Source: Pseudomonadota bacterium (GTDB lineage: Bacteria; Pseudomonadota; Alphaproteobacteria; RF32; CAG-239). Taken from it: a DNA stretch of 8,235 nucleotides. A program made the translations under genes and the position numbers. Position 1 is the first letter of the stretch, and the number at the start of each line of letters is the position of its first letter. The notes under the pieces were generated by a model. The model saw only the letters and a program-made list of their open reading frames with translations. It made no database searches and was not told the DNA's origin. Of this stretch, positions 6,069 to 8,235 are shown piece after piece. The DNA is taken from positions 1 to 8,235 of the forward strand of contig JAJWCP010000068.1 in NCBI GenBank assembly GCA_021617435.1, read 5' to 3'.

Positions 6069-7073
6069 TTATTTATGATTGGCCTGCAAGCAGGTGATGG
6101 CGATTACGCCGGCAATATCTTCGGCAAAGGCGCCGCGCGATAAGTCGTTAATAGGAGCATTTAAGCCTTGCAGCATAGGTCCGTAAGCTTCGCAGCCGCC
6201 AAGACGCTGCAAAAGTTTGTATCCTATGTTTCCGGCTTCAATGTTCGGGAAAACTAAAACTCTGGCATTGCCGGCGACATGACTGTCGGGCGCTTTTTTA
6301 TGAGCCACAACCTTATCTAATGCTGCGTCAGCCTGCATTTCGCCGTCAATTTCAATGCCTAAGCCTTGATATTCAGGTTTTTTTAAGGCTTCTTGCGCCA
6401 TAGCGGTTGCGTTGCGGACTTTGTCTACCGTTTCGCCTTTGCCGGAGCCGCGGGTTGAAAATGAAAGCATGGCAACTTTAGGCTCAATGCCGAATTGAAT
6501 GGCGGTTTCAGCGGCGGTTAACGCAATGTCGCAAAGTTCTTTTTCAGTCGGGTTAATGATAACGCCGCAGTCAGAGAACAGGTAAGGGGTGTCATTTGAA
6601 ATCATAATTAAAAATGATGAAACACTGCGGTCTTTGCGGGCTGATTTAATAATCTGCAGTGCCGGACGAATGGTGTCGGCGGTGGAGTGATTGGCGCCTG
6701 AAACCATACCATCAGCATGACCGGCTTTAATCATTAAGGTGCCGAAATAGGTGTAGTTTTTTGCCATCTCCGCGGCTTGTTCGGGCGTCATGCCTTTTTC
6801 TTTGCGCAAGTTGTACAACAACTCGGTATATTCGGCAAGGCGTGGCGAAGTTTCAGGGGTGATAACTTCAATTCCGTCCATGCTCCAACCGTTACCGGCA
6901 AAATGTTGTTTAATTTGCGCTTCATTACCTAAAATAATGACTTTGGCGGCTTTGGCGTCGGCAATAATGTGAGCGGCTTTCAAAACACGCTCATCTTCAC
7001 CTTCAGGCAAAACAATGGTTTTGACATTTTCAGCGGCTTTATTAATAAGCCCGTTAAGATATTTACTAAGCAT
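6069..7073 (-). CDS. pta: Phosphate acetyltransferase (short, single-domain form)
   Basis: Cytoplasmic enzyme: acetyl-CoA + phosphate gives acetyl phosphate + CoA, feeding AckA directly. With the start at 7073 the product has 334 residues, the size of the short Pta form. It lacks the N-terminal regulatory domains of the roughly 710-residue E. coli type. Motifs are VLPEGEDERVLKAA (21-34), SGANHSTADTIRPALQII (125-142), SFSTRGSGKGETVDKVRNA (204-222), DGEMQADAAL (243-252), GNARVLVFPNIEAGNIGYKLLQR (268-290) and NDLSRGAFAEDI (309-320). R90, R136, R290, S312, R313 and D319 line up, at a constant offset of three, with the active-site residues I recall for the Methanosarcina enzyme. The chosen start has AAGGAA 6 bases upstream. 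An in-frame ATG at 7112 would add 13 residues but has no ribosome site and adds sequence unlike the family. First gene of the pta-ackA operon. Confidence 0.97.
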   Translation of the reverse strand: MLSKYLNGLINKAAENVKTIVLPEGEDERVLKAAHIIADAKAAKVIILGNEAQIKQHFAGNGWSMDGIEVITPETSPRLAEYTELLYNLRKEKGMTPEQAAEMAKNYTYFGTLMIKAGHADGMVSGANHSTADTIRPALQIIKSARKDRSVSSFLIMISNDTPYLFSDCGVIINPTEKELCDIALTAAETAIQFGIEPKVAMLSFSTRGSGKGETVDKVRNATAMAQEALKKPEYQGLGIEIDGEMQADAALDKVVAHKKAPDSHVAGNARVLVFPNIEAGNIGYKLLQRLGGCEAYGPMLQGLNAPINDLSRGAFAEDIAGVIAITCLQANHK

Positions 7074-7079
7074 TTTAAG

Positions 7080-7085
7080 TTCCTT
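7080..7085 (-). promoter_or_regulatory. Ribosome binding site that sets the pta start
   Basis: AAGGAA on the minus strand is separated from ATG (7073-7071) by CTTAAA. The same AAGGAA with a 6-base gap precedes ackA (6057-6052). This repeated arrangement favours 7073 over the upstream in-frame ATG at 7112. Confidence 0.8.
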
Positions 7086-7166
7086 ATGATTTATTTTTTG
7101 ATGTTTACACATTAAGCACTATCTTGATAAAAAGTCTATAAAAAAGTTTTGATTTTTACACGAAAA

Positions 7167-7172
7167 TATAAT
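7167..7172 (+). promoter_or_regulatory. Candidate -10 box for the DUF2066 gene
   Basis: TATAAT matches the sigma70 -10 consensus exactly and would give a start near 7179 with a leader of about 40 bases. The -35 region at the correct distance (around 7144-7150) is only AAGTTTT. TTGATT at 7149 is too close, with 12 bases between. The promoter may depend on an activator, or the match may be chance. Confidence 0.35.
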
Positions 7173-7218
7173 AACATGCTTTTTGTTGCTGATTGTTGAT
7201 GGAATTAGAGTTAAAATT

Positions 7219-8235
7219 ATGAAGTTTTTTATCTTGCTGATTACTTTATTACTGATGTGTTCGCCGGTTAAAGCGGAAGTTAGCTTTGATGCCAAAGTGA
7301 AAGCTGAGGCAGAGGCTGAAAACGCCGCGCAAGCTAAAGAACAAGCCATGACGAAAGCCAACCGCGAGGCTTTTTTGCAGGTGGCGGAGCGCCTAACCGC
7401 TAAAGCTAATGTGGAAGAGCTTAATAAATTGACCGATGAACAGCTTTTGCATTTTATTCAAGAAGTTTCGGTTATGTCGGAAGTTAGCTCGCCAAAAACC
7501 TATAAAGCTGACCTAAGTATCAGGATTAACGGGGCGCTGCTTAAGCAATACATGCAGGAAAATGATATGTTGGAAGTGGTTTCGGCTCCGCAAAAGATTT
7601 TGATTGTGCCGATTTTCAGCGATATGGAATATCCGGATAAAGTTTTGTGGGAAGACGGCAACGTTTGGCGGGAGGCTTGGCTCAAAAAAGGTTTGATTAA
7701 ATCCGGTCAGTTTGATTTTAAAGTGCTTGCCGACACAATACCGAATAAGCAAGCTCTGTCGCAGGCTCCACAAACGGTTTTAAGTGTTGAAGAATACAAA
7801 AAATTAGCGCAAATTAACGGAATTAAAAATATATACACTGTGCAAGCGGTGCGAGCAGGGCGCAATAATTTGGTGCTGATTGTAAGGGAATATCCGTCTG
7901 AGGCTGAAAAACGCTTTATGGTTACCGATGATGATGGTGAAACGCTTGATAAAGGCATTGCAGAATCGGTTAATTATATAACTATGCAGATGCAACAGCA
8001 ACAAGTAGCCGAAAGCTATAAGCAAGGGCAAATTGCTGCCACTTTTTATTATGTCCGCTTAAAAAATTGGTTGGATATGGAACAAAAACTAAAATCTGTA
8101 CCGCAAATTAAGGCGGTTATTACGGAGGCCGTGATTAACGGACGAGTTAAATTAACGCTTGAATTTTCCGGCTCCGAATCGGCGTTGCTAAATTCGCTTG
8201 AAAATGCCGGAATTTATCTGCAATCAGATAACGGG
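7219..8235 (+). CDS. Secreted DUF2066-family protein, 3' end beyond the window
   Basis: The frame is open for 339 codons from ATG at 7219 to the last base of the window with no stop, so the gene is cut by the window end. Residues 1-19 form a signal peptide (MKFFILLITLLLMCSPVKA, predicted cleavage after A19); C14 is not in a lipobox, so export to the periplasm is expected. The mature start resembles DUF2066: a beta strand (EVSFDAKVKAEAEAE), then an Ala-rich helix (AQAKEQAMTKANREAFLQVAE), YKADLSIRINGALL (95-108), then PQKILIVPIF (124-133) and the tryptophan-rich LWEDGNVWREAW (143-154). The function of this proteobacterial family is not established. A Gln-rich stretch lies at 257-262. AGAG at 7207-7210 is a weak ribosome site. 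Gene reality is well supported; the family call is from memory of its pattern. Confidence 0.75.
   Translation, partial: MKFFILLITLLLMCSPVKAEVSFDAKVKAEAEAENAAQAKEQAMTKANREAFLQVAERLTAKANVEELNKLTDEQLLHFIQEVSVMSEVSSPKTYKADLSIRINGALLKQYMQENDMLEVVSAPQKILIVPIFSDMEYPDKVLWEDGNVWREAWLKKGLIKSGQFDFKVLADTIPNKQALSQAPQTVLSVEEYKKLAQINGIKNIYTVQAVRAGRNNLVLIVREYPSEAEKRFMVTDDDGETLDKGIAESVNYITMQMQQQQVAESYKQGQIAATFYYVRLKNWLDMEQKLKSVPQIKAVITEAVINGRVKLTLEFSGSESALLNSLENAGIYLQSDNG

Larger units (their letters stand above)
7074..7218. other. Divergent spacer between pta and the DUF2066 gene
   Basis: These 145 very AT-rich bases must hold the start signals for both flanking genes. On the plus strand a perfect TATAAT lies at 7167-7172, 46 bases before the ATG, but no good -35 box sits 16-18 bases upstream of it. 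On the minus strand the best pair for pta is TAGACT (7138-7133) and TAATGT (7114-7109), 18 bases apart and weak. A short inverted repeat TATCTTGATA lies at 7120-7129. No riboswitch or small RNA is recognisable. Confidence 0.4.

Noticed and set aside
7074..7112. Longer pta product starting at ATG 7112
   Set aside because: No ribosome site precedes it, the extra 13 residues are unlike the family, and AAGGAA sits correctly before the ATG at 7073.
7120..7129. TATCTTGATA as an FNR/CRP-type operator
   Set aside because: It does not fit the TTGAT-N4-ATCAA spacing, and such short AT-rich palindromes are expected by chance.
7113..8031. Minus-strand frames opposite the right-end gene
   Set aside because: The plus strand has a continuous 339-codon frame with a signal peptide and DUF2066-like pattern to the window end. 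The opposing frames are short, overlap each other and lack recognisable content.

Overview
This AT-rich window (8235 bases) uses the standard bacterial code and reads as a stretch of chromosome from a fermentative Gram-negative bacterium. An alphaproteobacterium, perhaps from a host-associated low-GC lineage, is the best guess. That placement is inference. It rests on the secreted DUF2066-type protein at the right end, the short single-domain form of Pta, and the 884-residue bacterial PPDK. I see no rRNA, tRNA, CRISPR array, insertion sequence or phage structural gene.

Layout from left to right: a 187-base leader with a candidate promoter, a duplicated sequence module and a small stem-loop; ppdK (188-2842, +) with a strong intrinsic terminator; a small cysteine-rich hypothetical gene (2908-3177, -); a divergent regulatory region with two near-consensus sigma70 promoters and a 13-base palindrome; a 493-residue membrane-anchored GH24 lysozyme-like protein (3334-4815, +); a terminator serving the convergent ackA; the pta-ackA operon on the minus strand (pta 6069-7073, ackA 4867-6045); a 145-base divergent spacer; and the 5' part of a secreted DUF2066-family gene (7219 to the window end, +).

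Three genes form a coherent metabolic set around pyruvate. PPDK interconverts PEP and pyruvate using ATP/AMP and PPi. Pta and AckA turn acetyl-CoA into acetate and ATP. Together they suggest energy saving in an anaerobic, acetate-producing lifestyle. All key catalytic residues of the three enzymes can be seen.

The least ordinary part is 2908-4815. The lysozyme domain keeps the Glu-Asp-Thr catalytic triad at T4-lysozyme spacing, but it follows about 197 cysteine-free residues and one internal hydrophobic segment, and a cysteine-containing tail of unknown type follows it. All seven cysteines lie after the membrane segment, which fits a cytoplasmic N-terminal half and an envelope-facing lysozyme. 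No holin, spanin or other phage gene accompanies it, so it may be a domesticated cell-wall enzyme. Its divergent neighbour is an unknown 89-residue cysteine-rich protein with one CxxCxGxG motif.
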